From: Lactiplantibacillus pentosus
GTDB lineage: Bacteria; Bacillota; Bacilli; Lactobacillales; Lactobacillaceae
NCBI RefSeq assembly: GCF_003641185.1
Contig: NZ_CP032757.1
Span: 1,116,001 to 1,180,000 of the forward strand
Reading direction: 5' to 3'
DNA: 64,000 bases
A program made the position numbers and the translations under genes. The notes under the pieces were generated by a model. That model did no database searches. It was given only the letters and a program-made list of their open reading frames with translations, and had not been told where the DNA came from. This document shows positions 17,811 through 27,316 of the stretch, in pieces (position 1 is the first letter of the stretch; the number at the start of each line of letters is the position of its first letter).

Positions 17811-18788
17811 GTGCACATGGCAGTTTTATGGAATTCGATTCAAAGCGTCCTAGTGGTCGTTTTGATCATGATATTAGGGTTTGTCTTACGGCGGACCGGT
17901 TGGTTTGATGACAAGTTTGCGGGGACGATTTCCAAGTTTATCAAAAACATCGCCTTGCCAGCGTCGATTTTCGTTTCAGTGTTGAGTCGGTTGACGCGTG
18001 GTCAGCTAGGGTCGTTTGCCGGCTACTTGGCCTACGCATTCTTAGCCGTCATCATTGGTTATGTGATTGCGTTTATCCTGGTCAAATTGATGCGGGTCAA
18101 GCCTGGTCGTAGAGGGATTTTCATTAACGCGATCGTCAACGCCAACACGATCTTCATTGGGTTACCTTTGAACATTGCGTTGTTTGGCGATAAGAGTATG
18201 ACGTACTTCCTGGTTTACTATATTGTTAACACCGTTTCAACTTGGGCCTTCGGGGTATTCTTGATTTCTAACGATGATCCAACGAAGCCTAAGGAAAAGA
18301 CGCACAACAAGATTGACTGGAAGAAAGTTATTCCAATGCCACTGGTTGGGTTCTTAGTCGCATTAGTTGTGCTATTACTCAACATCCCAGTGATGAAGGT
18401 TGATTTCATCAGTTCGACCTTGACGTATGTTGGTAACTTGGTCACACCGCTTTCCTTGATTTACATCGGGATCGTGCTAGCGGATGCCGGGTTGAAGAGT
18501 ATTCGTTTCGACCGTGATACGATCGTGGCGTTGATTGGTCGCTTCATCTTGTCACCAATCATCATGATCTTGGTCTTGATGGTTGCCGGCAACTTGGGCG
18601 CCAGCTTCCCAACCATGGCTTCACAAACGTTGATCGTTCAATCAGCAACGCCAATGTTAGCCGTATTGCCAATCTTGGCTAACGAAGCACATGGAGACGT
18701 CGAATACGCCACCAACATTGTCACAACCAGTACCGTCTTGTTCATCGTGGTTGTGCCAGTCTTGATGACCTTGATTCAATATATTTAA
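17811..18788 (+). CDS. mleP: AEC-family malate permease
   Basis: About 325 residues with roughly ten hydrophobic segments, of the auxin efflux carrier (AEC) family that includes malate permeases of malolactic clusters. NANTIFIGLPLNIALFG and the C-terminal QSATPMLAVLPILANE with the following TTSTVLF helix are typical. The start is GTG at 17811 or ATG at 17817; GAGGG ends 5 nt before the GTG and 11 nt before the ATG. It follows mleS by about 100 nt with no terminator in between, so it should be co-transcribed and supply malate. Confidence 0.88.
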   Translation: MHMAVLWNSIQSVLVVVLIMILGFVLRRTGWFDDKFAGTISKFIKNIALPASIFVSVLSRLTRGQLGSFAGYLAYAFLAVIIGYVIAFILVKLMRVKPGRRGIFINAIVNANTIFIGLPLNIALFGDKSMTYFLVYYIVNTVSTWAFGVFLISNDDPTKPKEKTHNKIDWKKVIPMPLVGFLVALVVLLLNIPVMKVDFISSTLTYVGNLVTPLSLIYIGIVLADAGLKSIRFDRDTIVALIGRFILSPIIMILVLMVAGNLGASFPTMASQTLIVQSATPMLAVLPILANEAHGDVEYATNIVTTSTVLFIVVVPVLMTLIQYI

Positions 18789-18807
18789 TCCAAACTAGAT
18801 TTACTGT

Positions 18808-18840
18808 TAAAAAGCGGCCTGTGATGGGCCGCTTTTTTTA
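18808..18840 (+). terminator. Terminator of the mleS-mleP operon
   Basis: AAAAAGCGGCC and GGCCGCTTTTTTT form a perfect stem with a T-run, about 20 nt after the permease stop. Confidence 0.9.
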
Positions 18841-18865
18841 GTGGGATACACATTGTGTTGGTTAA

Positions 18866-19824
18866 CTCGTCATGGATTATGATTGAATCATGTCATTTAA
18901 TGGATTCCTGTTCGTCAGCCGATGCGCGCCTTAGTCCGACTTCCGGGGCCGGCTGACAACGCTGGAACAGGGCGGACATCGATTTGAACTCACGCAGAAA
19001 ACCACTGCGCAATTTCAAATACGAGTCTTATTCTAAGCCGGAAGAAGACCACTTCCAGCTAAGAATAATTTGGCTACTGAGCATTGTCAGCCGGCCCCTA
19101 CAGTCGGGAAGCCGCTCGAATGGCGAATGAACGGCCACCTATCTAGGTGCAATTGACCATTGAATATTTAGTGATTGGACCCCTCAGGCAAAAGTTTATT
19201 CGGTACGGATGATGACTGATGGCATTAATTACTGAGAAGATCATCTGAATACTATTCACTCATCTCAATGCCACAAATTTCAAGGACAACTAGTCTTGAA
19301 ATTGGTCGATAAAGTTGCCCTCGTTTAGAATTCAAAATTTTGTTATCTTAGACGGTTAGAGAAGATTTTGACAAGCAAGTTCAGTGAAGTTGTCAGTAAT
19401 CTTAAAACATGGCTAAGAAAGTTTAGTTGTTTCAAGAAGGTAGTCTGACTGTTGAATGTCGAAATCACATTTTGTTAAGAATCAACGACTAGCTCATCAA
19501 AAGATTGGGTCCGCACATGTCTGCCTTTCGAATAATATCCCGGCTGGAAGGTATTCTGGGCAAGGCCCAGTGGTGAAATTTCACTTATCAAGCGTTTTTG
19601 GCTTGGTTAGTGAAAGACCAGTATTTAAGACGTGGGTTGTCGGCTTAAATCTGTGTCCACCACGTTACGGCCATTGACCAGAATGCCTGGAAGCCGGTCT
19701 AGGACGTCGCCAAAACGGCAAATTTACGCTAATTCGCACTGTTTCCAGCGGTTCTCAGCTGGCAGCTTTTGAACTTGGAAAATAGCATGATTTAATCATC
19801 TTTAATGCTAAATAATAACTAGCA
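18866..19824 (+). repeat. Structured TIR element, copy 3
   Basis: About 0.96 kb, gene-free, between mleP and an amino acid permease. The left end is TCATGGATTATGATTGAATC (the variant end type); the right end is CATGATTTAATCAT (19787-19800) then CTTTAATGCTAAATAATAAC. The left module has a perfect 15-bp closing stem: GGGGCCGGCTGACAA (18945-18959) against TTGTCAGCCGGCCCC (19084-19098). Inside are a TTTGAA/TTCAAA plus GCAG/CTGC hairpin and a TTATTCT/AGAATAA hairpin. In the right module GGTATTCTGGGCAAGGCC (19550-19567) faces GGCCATTGACCAGAATGCC (19669-19687) and encloses TTTCACT/AGTGAAA with CAAGC/GCTTG. A short in-frame stretch from 19456 is not a gene. Confidence 0.85.
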
Positions 19825-19915
19825 CCATGGGTAGTAGTAGCTGAATTATTAAGCAAAGCGTGAGATTGAAATTAGCAAATCTTATGAACAATTAATATAT
19901 TTGTTTAAAGTAACT

Positions 19916-19960
19916 AACCAAATAAAACGCTATCTTAAGGCGTTTTACGATAATTTGGTT
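19916..19960. other. Perfect hairpin upstream of the amino acid permease
   Basis: AACCAAAT...ATTTGGTT encloses AAAACGC...GCGTTTT with a short loop. There is no T-run after it. It lies in the 225-bp gap between repeat copy 3 and the permease and may act in the leader or as an operator. Confidence 0.55.
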
Positions 19961-20050
19961 GAATTTTCTAGATTAACTTGACTAATCGCACAAAAATTAA
20001 TAGAATTAAGCACGTTGCATTATTAAGAATTTGATTAGGAGGAACCCCAT

Positions 20051-21475
20051 ATGAAAGAGTCACGCCGATTATTGGTCAAAAAGCCAGTCAATCCAGCGAG
20101 TTTTAATCAGGGCGGCCTCGCAAAAACGTTAAATGCCTTTAGCCTGACGATGATGGGGGTGGGGGCAATTGTTGGTTCCGGGATTTTTATCACGCCCGGA
20201 ATTATTGCGGCCAAATATGCCGGTCCCGCTGCAATGTTATCGTTTGTGATTGCGGCGGTGGTTTGTTCGTTAGCTGCACTATGTTACGCTGAATTTTCTT
20301 CGACGATTCCGTTAGCTGGGAGTGCCTACACGTACGTTTACACGGTCTTCGGTGAGTTTCTAGCTTGGATTTTGGGTTGGTCACTGATATCGGAGTATTT
20401 ATTTGCCGTTTCTTCAGTCGCTGTCAGTTGGTCGTCGTATTTTCAAAATTTGATCAGTGGTTTCGGGCTCAAGCTACCGTCGTATTTGTCGGCGGCCGCG
20501 GGGACGGCTGGAACGAGTCACGCAGGCTTCAACTTGATTGCCTTTGTGGTCGTTTTAGCGGTATCGTTACTGTTGGTCGGCGGGTTGCAAGAATCGACCC
20601 GGGTCAATTCGATTATGGTGATTGTCAAAATTTTAGTGATTGTGCTCTTTATCGCGGTTGCGATTTTCTTCGTGAAACCAGCCAATTATCATCCGTTCAT
20701 GCCTCATGGGGTGAGCGGGTTAGTCAAAGGGGCATCACTTGCGTTTTATGCCTACATTGGGTTTGACGCGGTATCAACGGCATCCGAAGAGGTTAAAAAT
20801 CCAAAGCGCAATATGCCAATTGGAATCGTCGGCTCGTTGGTGGTTGCGTCGATTCTCTACGTGGCGATGGCTGCCGTTCTGGTTGGGGTCGTCCATTATA
20901 GTCAATTAAACGTTGGGGATCCCGTGGCTTACGCGTTAGCTGTGATTCATCAGAATTGGGCCGCGGGCATTGTATCCCTCGGCGCAGTCGTTGGGATGAC
21001 AACGGTGCTGATCGTCATGTTGTATGGTGGTACCCGGTTGCTCTTTGCCATCAGTCGGGATGGGCTCTTACCGAAGGCGTTTCGGACGGTCAGTCCACAC
21101 ACGAAAGTCCCTGTTAAGAGTACCTGGATTTTTGGTATCATCGCCAGCGTCTTTGCAGCGGTGATTCCGTTGGATAAGATTGCGGAGTTAGTCAACATCG
21201 GGACTTTATTTGCATTCGCTATGGTCTCGATTGGAGTCGTCTTCTTACGTCGTCATGAAACGCTACAGCAAATCAATAGTTCCTTCAAAGTGCCGTTCTA
21301 TCCGGTGTTGCCGATTGTATCGTTTCTAGCTTGTATATATCTGATGATCAACTTGCAAGCCTTCACTTGGCACATGTTTGCCATTTGGCTCGTCATCGGG
21401 GTGGTCATCTACTTTAGCTACAGTTACCGTCACTCACGGATTCGTGCGAGCCTACGGAAAAAAGAATCAGAATAA
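20051..21475 (+). CDS. APC-family amino acid permease
   Basis: 474 residues with about twelve membrane segments. The start (LNAFSLTMMGVGAIVGSGIFITPG) carries the G-[SA]-G-I substrate-loop motif of APC transporters. YAEFSSTIPLAGSAYTYVY and GFDAVSTASEEVKNPKRNMPIGI are typical of the cationic amino acid transporter (CAT/YfnA) branch. Substrate cannot be read from sequence. AGGAGGA precedes the ATG. It is a single-gene unit closed by a terminator. Confidence 0.88.
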   Translation: MKESRRLLVKKPVNPASFNQGGLAKTLNAFSLTMMGVGAIVGSGIFITPGIIAAKYAGPAAMLSFVIAAVVCSLAALCYAEFSSTIPLAGSAYTYVYTVFGEFLAWILGWSLISEYLFAVSSVAVSWSSYFQNLISGFGLKLPSYLSAAAGTAGTSHAGFNLIAFVVVLAVSLLLVGGLQESTRVNSIMVIVKILVIVLFIAVAIFFVKPANYHPFMPHGVSGLVKGASLAFYAYIGFDAVSTASEEVKNPKRNMPIGIVGSLVVASILYVAMAAVLVGVVHYSQLNVGDPVAYALAVIHQNWAAGIVSLGAVVGMTTVLIVMLYGGTRLLFAISRDGLLPKAFRTVSPHTKVPVKSTWIFGIIASVFAAVIPLDKIAELVNIGTLFAFAMVSIGVVFLRRHETLQQINSSFKVPFYPVLPIVSFLACIYLMINLQAFTWHMFAIWLVIGVVIYFSYSYRHSRIRASLRKKESE

Positions 21476-21481
21476 AATTCG

Positions 21482-21514
21482 AAACTAGCTGCCAGCATTG
21501 GGGCTAGTTTTTTT
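21482..21514 (+). terminator. Terminator after the amino acid permease
   Basis: AAACTAGC pairs with GCTAGTTT and is followed by a run of T. Confidence 0.85.
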
Positions 21515-21552
21515 GTCGCTATATCGTTTGCGATTTGGCACCAGTCATATGC

Positions 21553-21558
21553 TATAAT
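21553..21558 (+). promoter_or_regulatory. Extended -10 promoter of the ECF S-component gene
   Basis: TGCTATAAT, an extended -10 box, lies about 40 nt upstream of the gene. The -35 match is poor. Confidence 0.55.
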
Positions 21559-21598
21559 TAAGCGCGTAATTGAATGGAAAAGAGAGTTGAGGTGACTG

Positions 21599-22186
21599 AT
21601 GATGCAGAGACGTTCAAACGCCTATCATATCAGTGTGTTGGCGGTACTAATGGCGATTGTGATCATTCAAAATATCGTGCCGTTTTTTGGGTACATTCCG
21701 TTGCCGGGATTGAGCATTACGACGATTCACGTGACGGTCATTATTGCTGCGGTGGTTTTGGGACCACGAGATGGCGCAATTGTTGGGGGTATTTGGGGAA
21801 TCATTGATTGGATACGCGCATTCGTCGCGCCCACCAGTGCGTTAGCGCCAATCGTGTTTACCAATCCATTAATTTCAGTGGTACCGCGAATTTTGATTGG
21901 AGTGGTCGCTGGCTGGATTTTTATTTGGTTTCAAAAACGACAGCACCGAACGCTGGGATTCACGCTAGCCGGTGTTGCGGGGGCTTTGACTAATACCATT
22001 TTGGTACTCGGTTTGATTGGCCTGCTATATAGTCATCAGGCAGCGGGATTTTATCAAATCAATTTAAGTAAGTTAATGCCTTATTTGTTAGCGGTCGTTG
22101 CTTCAAATGGGGTACCGGAAGCTATTTTAGCCGGGATTTTAACACCGCTGATTGGAACACCATTATTACGTTTTAAAAAAGCATAG
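21599..22186 (+). CDS. ECF transporter S-component, probably vitamin uptake
   Basis: 195 residues with about six hydrophobic segments, the size and layout of ECF substrate-binding (S) components that share the common EcfAA'T module. The sequence IPLPGLSITTIHVTVIIAA, then VLGPRDGAIVGGIWGIIDW and NPLISVVPRILIGVVAGW, resembles the PanT (pantothenate) group, but the substrate is not certain. AGGTGA lies before two ATGs. There is no ATPase nearby, as is normal for group II ECF transporters. Confidence 0.78.
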   Translation: MMQRRSNAYHISVLAVLMAIVIIQNIVPFFGYIPLPGLSITTIHVTVIIAAVVLGPRDGAIVGGIWGIIDWIRAFVAPTSALAPIVFTNPLISVVPRILIGVVAGWIFIWFQKRQHRTLGFTLAGVAGALTNTILVLGLIGLLYSHQAAGFYQINLSKLMPYLLAVVASNGVPEAILAGILTPLIGTPLLRFKKA

Positions 22187-22207
22187 ATTGAGCTATCATT
22201 GCAAAAT

Positions 22208-22263
22208 AAAATAAGCATCGCAGCAAACCCTCAATCGGGGTAATTTGCTGCGATGCTTATTTG
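22208..22263. terminator. Strong bidirectional terminator
   Basis: A perfect stem of about 19 bp, AAATAAGCATCGCAGCAAA against TTTGCTGCGATGCTTATTT, with a short loop. It lies between convergent genes. Confidence 0.9.
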
Positions 22264-22266
22264 ACG

Positions 22267-22443
22267 TTATTTAACTGCCTGAACCTTCTTTTGACTGATA
22301 ATGACTTTATTATGATACTTATCAATGATTTCAGGGTCAGTGCTGTTAAAGTTGATGAGATAAGAATTCGTGTAACTTTTGGCAATCGTACCAGTATAGG
22401 TTTGCCCCTCAAGTACGAACGAGACTGATGTTCCAATATCCAT
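22267..22443 (-). CDS. Small DUF2187-like protein
   Basis: 58 residues from the ATG at 22443, which has GAGGA 9 nt upstream; a frame from 22452 would overlap that site. The sequence MDIGTSVSFVLEGQTYTGTI and NSYLINF resembles small KOW/SH3-like DUF2187 proteins (I-G-x-x-V-x-F, then G-x-I, then N-S-x-x-V). The function of that family is unknown. It lies between the S-component terminator and the wall-anchored hydrolase. Confidence 0.6.
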   Translation of the reverse strand: MDIGTSVSFVLEGQTYTGTIAKSYTNSYLINFNSTDPEIIDKYHNKVIISQKKVQAVK

Positions 22444-22502
22444 TATTATCATTCCTCACTGGTTATTGTTCATTCAGAATACCACAAAGTTGGGCCGCTG
22501 CG

Positions 22503-25457
22503 TTAAGCAAAACGCCGACGAATCCGTGTCCAAAGACCAGTGACAACAGTTAATAAACTGGCACCGAGCGCAGTCAACCATGATTGCGACGTTTCATCAG
22601 TTTGTGGCAAGGCTGGTGCTGATTTAGTCGTTGGTGAGCTGACCGGGGCAAGGTCTGAATCTGCCTCGGGCTTAGTCGTCGAAACGGCCGTTGGTGTCAT
22701 GGCAATCTTTGCGTCAGCCGCGCTCAAATCTTCGCGTAGACTGGCAGTTACCACGGAACCACTGTGGTCGTGATTAACCAGCCAGTCATTGTTCGTGACT
22801 GCAGCATCGGTGGCACTGGCTTCATCAGCATCCGTCTGGTCATTGGTCATATCAACGTCTGATGGAGTCGCATCTGCCAGCGATACGGTGCCGGTAGCGG
22901 ACTCATCCGTCGTGGTGACAGGTGCTAAACGGCCATTTTTGACGGTTGCTGAAGTGGAACCATCTGCGTTAGCAAGATCATCATCCTGATTGTCGTCAGT
23001 AGTTGTGGCATCCGGATCAGTTTGTGATGAATCGTTGCCATTAGTTGTACCATCTGCTGATTCAGCTGAGCCGGTGGCACTCGCTGAATTTTTGGCTGTG
23101 TGAGTCGTGTCGGTCGAACTGTCCGCACTGTTAGTCGTTTCAGTGGTATCAGTTAAACCATCCGTTTCATCAGTCGTATCTGTAGTACTGGTTTTGCCGT
23201 CTGTGTCAACAGTCGCATCGGTCGTATGATCAATCGCATCAGATGTTTCCGTCGAGTCAGCACTAGGGTCGACATCGACCGATTCATCTTCAGCTTCTGC
23301 CACCGATACTAATGGTGTGAGGAAGTCCTGCAGATGTTGTTGGTACTGAAGAATCGCGTTGTTTGCGGCCGCGTGACCACCAACTTGTCCGGGTAAAATC
23401 CAGACTTCTTGGTCGGCTGAATGATTAGCAGCGGCTAATTCAAGTGATTGCGTGTATGGAATGAACGCGTCATCTTCGGTGTGAATCAACAGCAGCGGAA
23501 TCGTCACTTTGCTGGCCGCATCGACGGCGGATAAGTCGTCAACACTGAAGCCCTGAGTTTTAATCAAACGAGCATTAATGGCAGGCACAATTTTATCATA
23601 CGATAAGAATGGCAAACTAGTAATCGCTGGTAACCCAACTGATTGAAGGGCGTTCGAGACGTAATTGATGGCCTTCGTGTACAGTGACGCACCCAATTCT
23701 GGTAAGGTCGCGTAACCGGCATCAGCGACCACTGCCTTGACCGATTTCGATAACCCCGGAACTGAAGCGGCTTCGAGGACGGTATCAGCACCTAATGATT
23801 GGCCGTAGAAGACGACCTCACTGTTAGCGCCGTTGCGTTCGTCGACCATCTTGACCCAGTTCAACCAGTCATACTTATCCTGTTATCCAAAGGTCAAATC
23901 ATCGCCGTCACTCAGGAATTGACCACGTTGGCTTGGCATTAGGATGTTGTAACCCATGTCATACCAGATTTTAGAGACGTAGCCGATCCAGTCGAGATGT
24001 TCAGTCCAACCCTGACCAATAATAACGGTTTTGGTGGCATCGCCGTTTTGAATGTAGTAGGCCCGAACGTTTTGAGTCGGGTCGTTATATTCTGGCAATG
24101 TCCAAGTTTCTTTGGTGACGTTGTTCCACCACGTGACTGCGGCGGGGTAGTATTCTTCTGCCGCCGCCCGGTCAGTTGCGTAAGCCACGGGGTCGAGGCC
24201 TTCCCAAGTATTGGAAATGTCATAGCGATGTTCATTCATTTCAGTACGTAAATTCGACAGCGCTTCTGAGCCACTTCCAGTGAAAACGATCGGGTAGATC
24301 AAGTTACCGACGATCGTGCTGGCAATCGTGGTTGGTAGTTCTTTGAGTTGGTCGACGATCGTGTTAAGCTTGGCCTTTGCCGCTGCTAATTTTTCTTGGA
24401 CGGCGGATGTCGCTGCTTGGTTAGTTAAATCTTTGATTTCATTGACGATTGCGACGATATCACTGGCGTCTAACGTGACGGTCGTGGTTTCGTCCTTATT
24501 TGAAGTCGTGACCTTTTTCCAAGTGACACTATAAGGACCAGTTTGCTCAATCGTGATCGTGCTCTTTTGGTTGCCGGTTTGGTCATTGGTTTCATAAATC
24601 AAACCGTGGCCACTGTCAGTCGTTGTTAAACTAGTACTGGCGGGCGTAACGGCAGTCGTCGCTGCGGTAGTGTCGGCGGTCGCCTCAATGTCAGTCGTAG
24701 CGTCTTCGCCTGTCGTGGTCGTGTCAGTCGTCACATCTTCGCCAGTCAGAGTAGTTGCAGCTGTCGTCGTACCGGTTGACGCATCGTCAGTTGTCGCATC
24801 ATCAGTTGTACTTGACGTCGTGTTTGCTGCGGTATCCGTAGAAACGGTAGTCGTATCAGCTTGATTAGCCACAGTGGTGGTTGTATCCGCTGATGACATT
24901 TCAGTTGAATCTAGCCCAGCACTAGTCTTGTCGCTAACGGCATCAGTTGTCGTTGTAGACTTCGTTGAATCCGCCGTGGCAGTGGCGTCAGTGCTAGTTT
25001 GATCTGTAACAGTATTATTAGTTGAGCCGCTGGTTACCGCATTATCAGTCGCGCTAGTGTTATTAGCCGCGTCTGCAACAGCGTCAGTCGTTGTTGTGGC
25101 GAGACTGGTCCGGCTGGTGGTGGCTGCTGTTGTAGCAGTCGTGTCATCGCCAGTGGTGTTGCTGGTACTGGTCTCAGAACTAGCGGTGACCGGCGTACTG
25201 TTCGTATCAGTTACCGAACTCGAATCAGCCGCAGTTGCCCCGGCAGCCTGACTGAGTTGGTCACTAGTGGTGGCATTGGGTGCGGAAGCCGTGGTGGTGG
25301 CACTCACGGGTGTCGTCGTGTCGGCAAGCGCATTGGTGGTCAGCATCAGCGTACTACCAAGCCCCGCGATGGTAATGCCGGCATAGACCCAATGCTTGCC
25401 ATCTTTGAACATTTTATAATGATCAATGGTGGCCGATGGTTGTGAATTCCTTTTCAT
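22503..25457 (-). pseudogene. Wall-anchored Ser/Thr-rich alpha/beta hydrolase, interrupted by in-frame TAA
   Basis: One reading frame of 985 codons with a single internal TAA (forward 23883-23885, codon about 525). From the ATG at 25457 (GAGGAGT site): a KxYKxGKxW-type signal region (YKMFKDGKHWVYAGI, about residues 17-31), a 240-residue Ser/Thr/Asp/Ala-rich stretch, then an alpha/beta-hydrolase domain with GQGWTEHLDWIGY before the stop and nucleophile motif YGQSLGAD (Ser about 554) after it. HTEDDAFIPYTQSLE probably carries the catalytic Asp. A second Asp/Thr-rich stretch leads to LPQTDE, a hydrophobic helix and RIRRR, an L. plantarum-type sortase signal (LPQTxE). Without readthrough the product lacks the nucleophile and anchor. 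The codon is flanked by TTTGGA and CAGGAT, so a Tyr codon losing one base identity would suffice. Confidence 0.85.
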
Positions 25458-25524
25458 ATTATTTACTCCTCGTAACGTTTTAGTCTGTTGCACATTAAAA
25501 AATATAGCACGTCAGCGCGCGATT

Positions 25525-25568
25525 GTTCCCGTTTCCACGGTTTAAGTTGTGGAAACAGGGACTTTTTT
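25525..25568 (+). terminator. Plus-strand terminator upstream of the hydrolase start
   Basis: GTTCCCGTTTCCAC (25525-25538) pairs over 14 nt with GTGGAAACAGGGAC (25549-25562), then six T. It faces the plus strand, where no gene precedes it, so it would stop antisense transcripts of the hydrolase gene or act as a hairpin near that gene's promoter. Confidence 0.7.
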
Positions 25569-25876
25569 AATAACGGCATCACTTGTTTATAGTGTGAAGT
25601 ATACGGCTATATTGGTTAAAGTTGTCAAAAGCTTTGTAATGCCAATGGCCAAACTAAAGTCGCGCAAAACCGTGAATTATCACGTGATTAGCAACAGACA
25701 ATGTCAACTAACTAACTAGTATTTGTACTAATAGTGGCCTTGAAAATTAGCGACTTTGACTATTTTGGGAATAAAAGTTGAGATTGATTGAAATTTCACT
25801 TATCACTTGCTATTATTAAAGGTGAATAAGGTGTTTCCGCTTTCGTAGGGAATAAATTTATAAAGGGGGGACCATT
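25569..25876 (+). promoter_or_regulatory. cydABCD promoter region
   Basis: TTGAAA (25788-25793), 17 nt, TATTAT (25811-25816) is a good sigma-A promoter 60 nt before cydA. A palindrome GTGAATTATCAC lies near 25672; its half-sites resemble Rex half-sites but the 4-nt spacing does not fit the usual 6, so Rex binding is not claimed. Confidence 0.6.
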
Positions 25877-27316
25877 ATGAATCTCGGATTAAGTATCTTA
25901 TCCTTGGCGCGCTTTCAATTTGCGATGACCACGGTGTTTCATTTCTTCTTCGTGCCATTATCAATCGGCTTAGCCTTGATTGTTGCAATTATGGAAACGG
26001 TATATGTTGTCAAAAAAGACATCATGTACAAACACATGGCACAATTTTGGGGCCGAATTTTCTTACTTAGCTTTGCCGTTGGTGTCGTAACAGGGATTAT
26101 ACAAGAATTCCAATTTGGGATGAACTGGTCTGATTATTCACGTTTCATGGGTGACATTTTTGGTGCACCACTTGCGATTGAAGCGTTGGTGGCATTCTTT
26201 ATGGAATCCACGTTTATTGGTTTATGGATGTTTGGTTGGGACCGCTTTAATGCCAAAATCCACTGTGCGTTTATCTGGTTAACGTCGATTGGGACGATGA
26301 TTTCCGCAATGTGGATCTTAGCGGCGAATAGTTTTATGCAAAATCCGGTTGGTTTTATGATCAACACGAAGACTGGTCGGGCACAAATGACGAGCTTTGC
26401 CGCCGTCGTTAAGAACGAACAGTTATGGTATGAATTACCACACGTGTTGTTTGGCGCCTTTGTCACCGGTTCATTTGTGGTTGCAGGTATGGCGGCCTTC
26501 GCCTTGTTGAAGAAGAAAAATGTGACCTTCTTCCGCAAGTCGATTAAGGTCAGCTTGATCGTTGGTTTGGTTGCTTCTATCGGTGTGGTCGGCATGGGTG
26601 ATTTACAAACACGCTACATTATTAAGGAACAACCGATGAAGTTTGCCGCAACTGAAGGGTTGTACAAGGACTCCGGTTCACCAGCTTCTTGGGCGGTGAT
26701 CGAAGGTATGGATACCAAGAATCACAAGGCCAAATGGTCGGTTGAAATTCCATACGTCCTCGATATCCTCAGCTACCACAAGTTATCTGGTAACGTTAAG
26801 GGTCAAAATACGATCAACAAAGAGTTACACGCGAAGTATGATAAGAAGTTTGGTAAGGACATGAATTACTACGTGCCAACCAAGACCTTGTTCTGGAGCT
26901 TCCGGGTCATGACGGTCTCCGGTGGATTGTTCGCGCTGATTGCGATCATCGGGTTGTTCTTCGTTCGTGCGAAATCGACGTTGATCGAACGGCAACGCTG
27001 GTTCCTCTGGGTACTCGGTATTTGTACGTTCTTACCATTTGCCGCTAACACGGCTGGTTGGTTGATTACTGAACTTGGCCGTTATCCATGGGTTGTTTAT
27101 GGCTTACTCACGATTGCCGATGCGGTATCGCCAAATGTCAGTGTTGCTTCGTTGTTGATTTCTAACATCGTCTACTTCTGCCTCTTCAGTGGTCTCGGAA
27201 TTGTCATGATCGTCTTGTCACGGCGGGCCTTACATCAAGGACCAGATGATTTACTACAAGCTGCTGATGACGCATCATACGATCCTTATGGTAAGGAGGC
27301 GTTCAGTCATGAGTAA
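25877..27316 (+). CDS. cydA: Cytochrome bd ubiquinol/menaquinol oxidase subunit I
   Basis: 479 residues, about nine membrane helices. It holds hemes b558, b595 and d and oxidises quinol to reduce oxygen. Landmarks: LARFQFAMTTVFHFFFVPL with the conserved His, EFQFGMNWSDYSRFMGDIFGAPLAIEAL, FFMESTFIGLWMFGWDRF, and ELGRYPWVVYGLLTIADAVSP. The region between helices VI and VII is short, as in the short-Q-loop type of Firmicutes. GGGGGG precedes the ATG. Its last 8 nt overlap cydB. Confidence 0.95.
   Translation: MNLGLSILSLARFQFAMTTVFHFFFVPLSIGLALIVAIMETVYVVKKDIMYKHMAQFWGRIFLLSFAVGVVTGIIQEFQFGMNWSDYSRFMGDIFGAPLAIEALVAFFMESTFIGLWMFGWDRFNAKIHCAFIWLTSIGTMISAMWILAANSFMQNPVGFMINTKTGRAQMTSFAAVVKNEQLWYELPHVLFGAFVTGSFVVAGMAAFALLKKKNVTFFRKSIKVSLIVGLVASIGVVGMGDLQTRYIIKEQPMKFAATEGLYKDSGSPASWAVIEGMDTKNHKAKWSVEIPYVLDILSYHKLSGNVKGQNTINKELHAKYDKKFGKDMNYYVPTKTLFWSFRVMTVSGGLFALIAIIGLFFVRAKSTLIERQRWFLWVLGICTFLPFAANTAGWLITELGRYPWVVYGLLTIADAVSPNVSVASLLISNIVYFCLFSGLGIVMIVLSRRALHQGPDDLLQAADDASYDPYGKEAFSHE

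Noticed and set aside
24316..25251. Several plus-strand open frames opposite the hydrolase gene
   Set aside because: They are antisense to Ser/Thr-rich codons, rich in Val/Ala/Ser by consequence, with no ribosome sites.
25665..25690. Rex site upstream of cydA
   Set aside because: The GTGA and TCAC halves are separated by 4 nt rather than 6.
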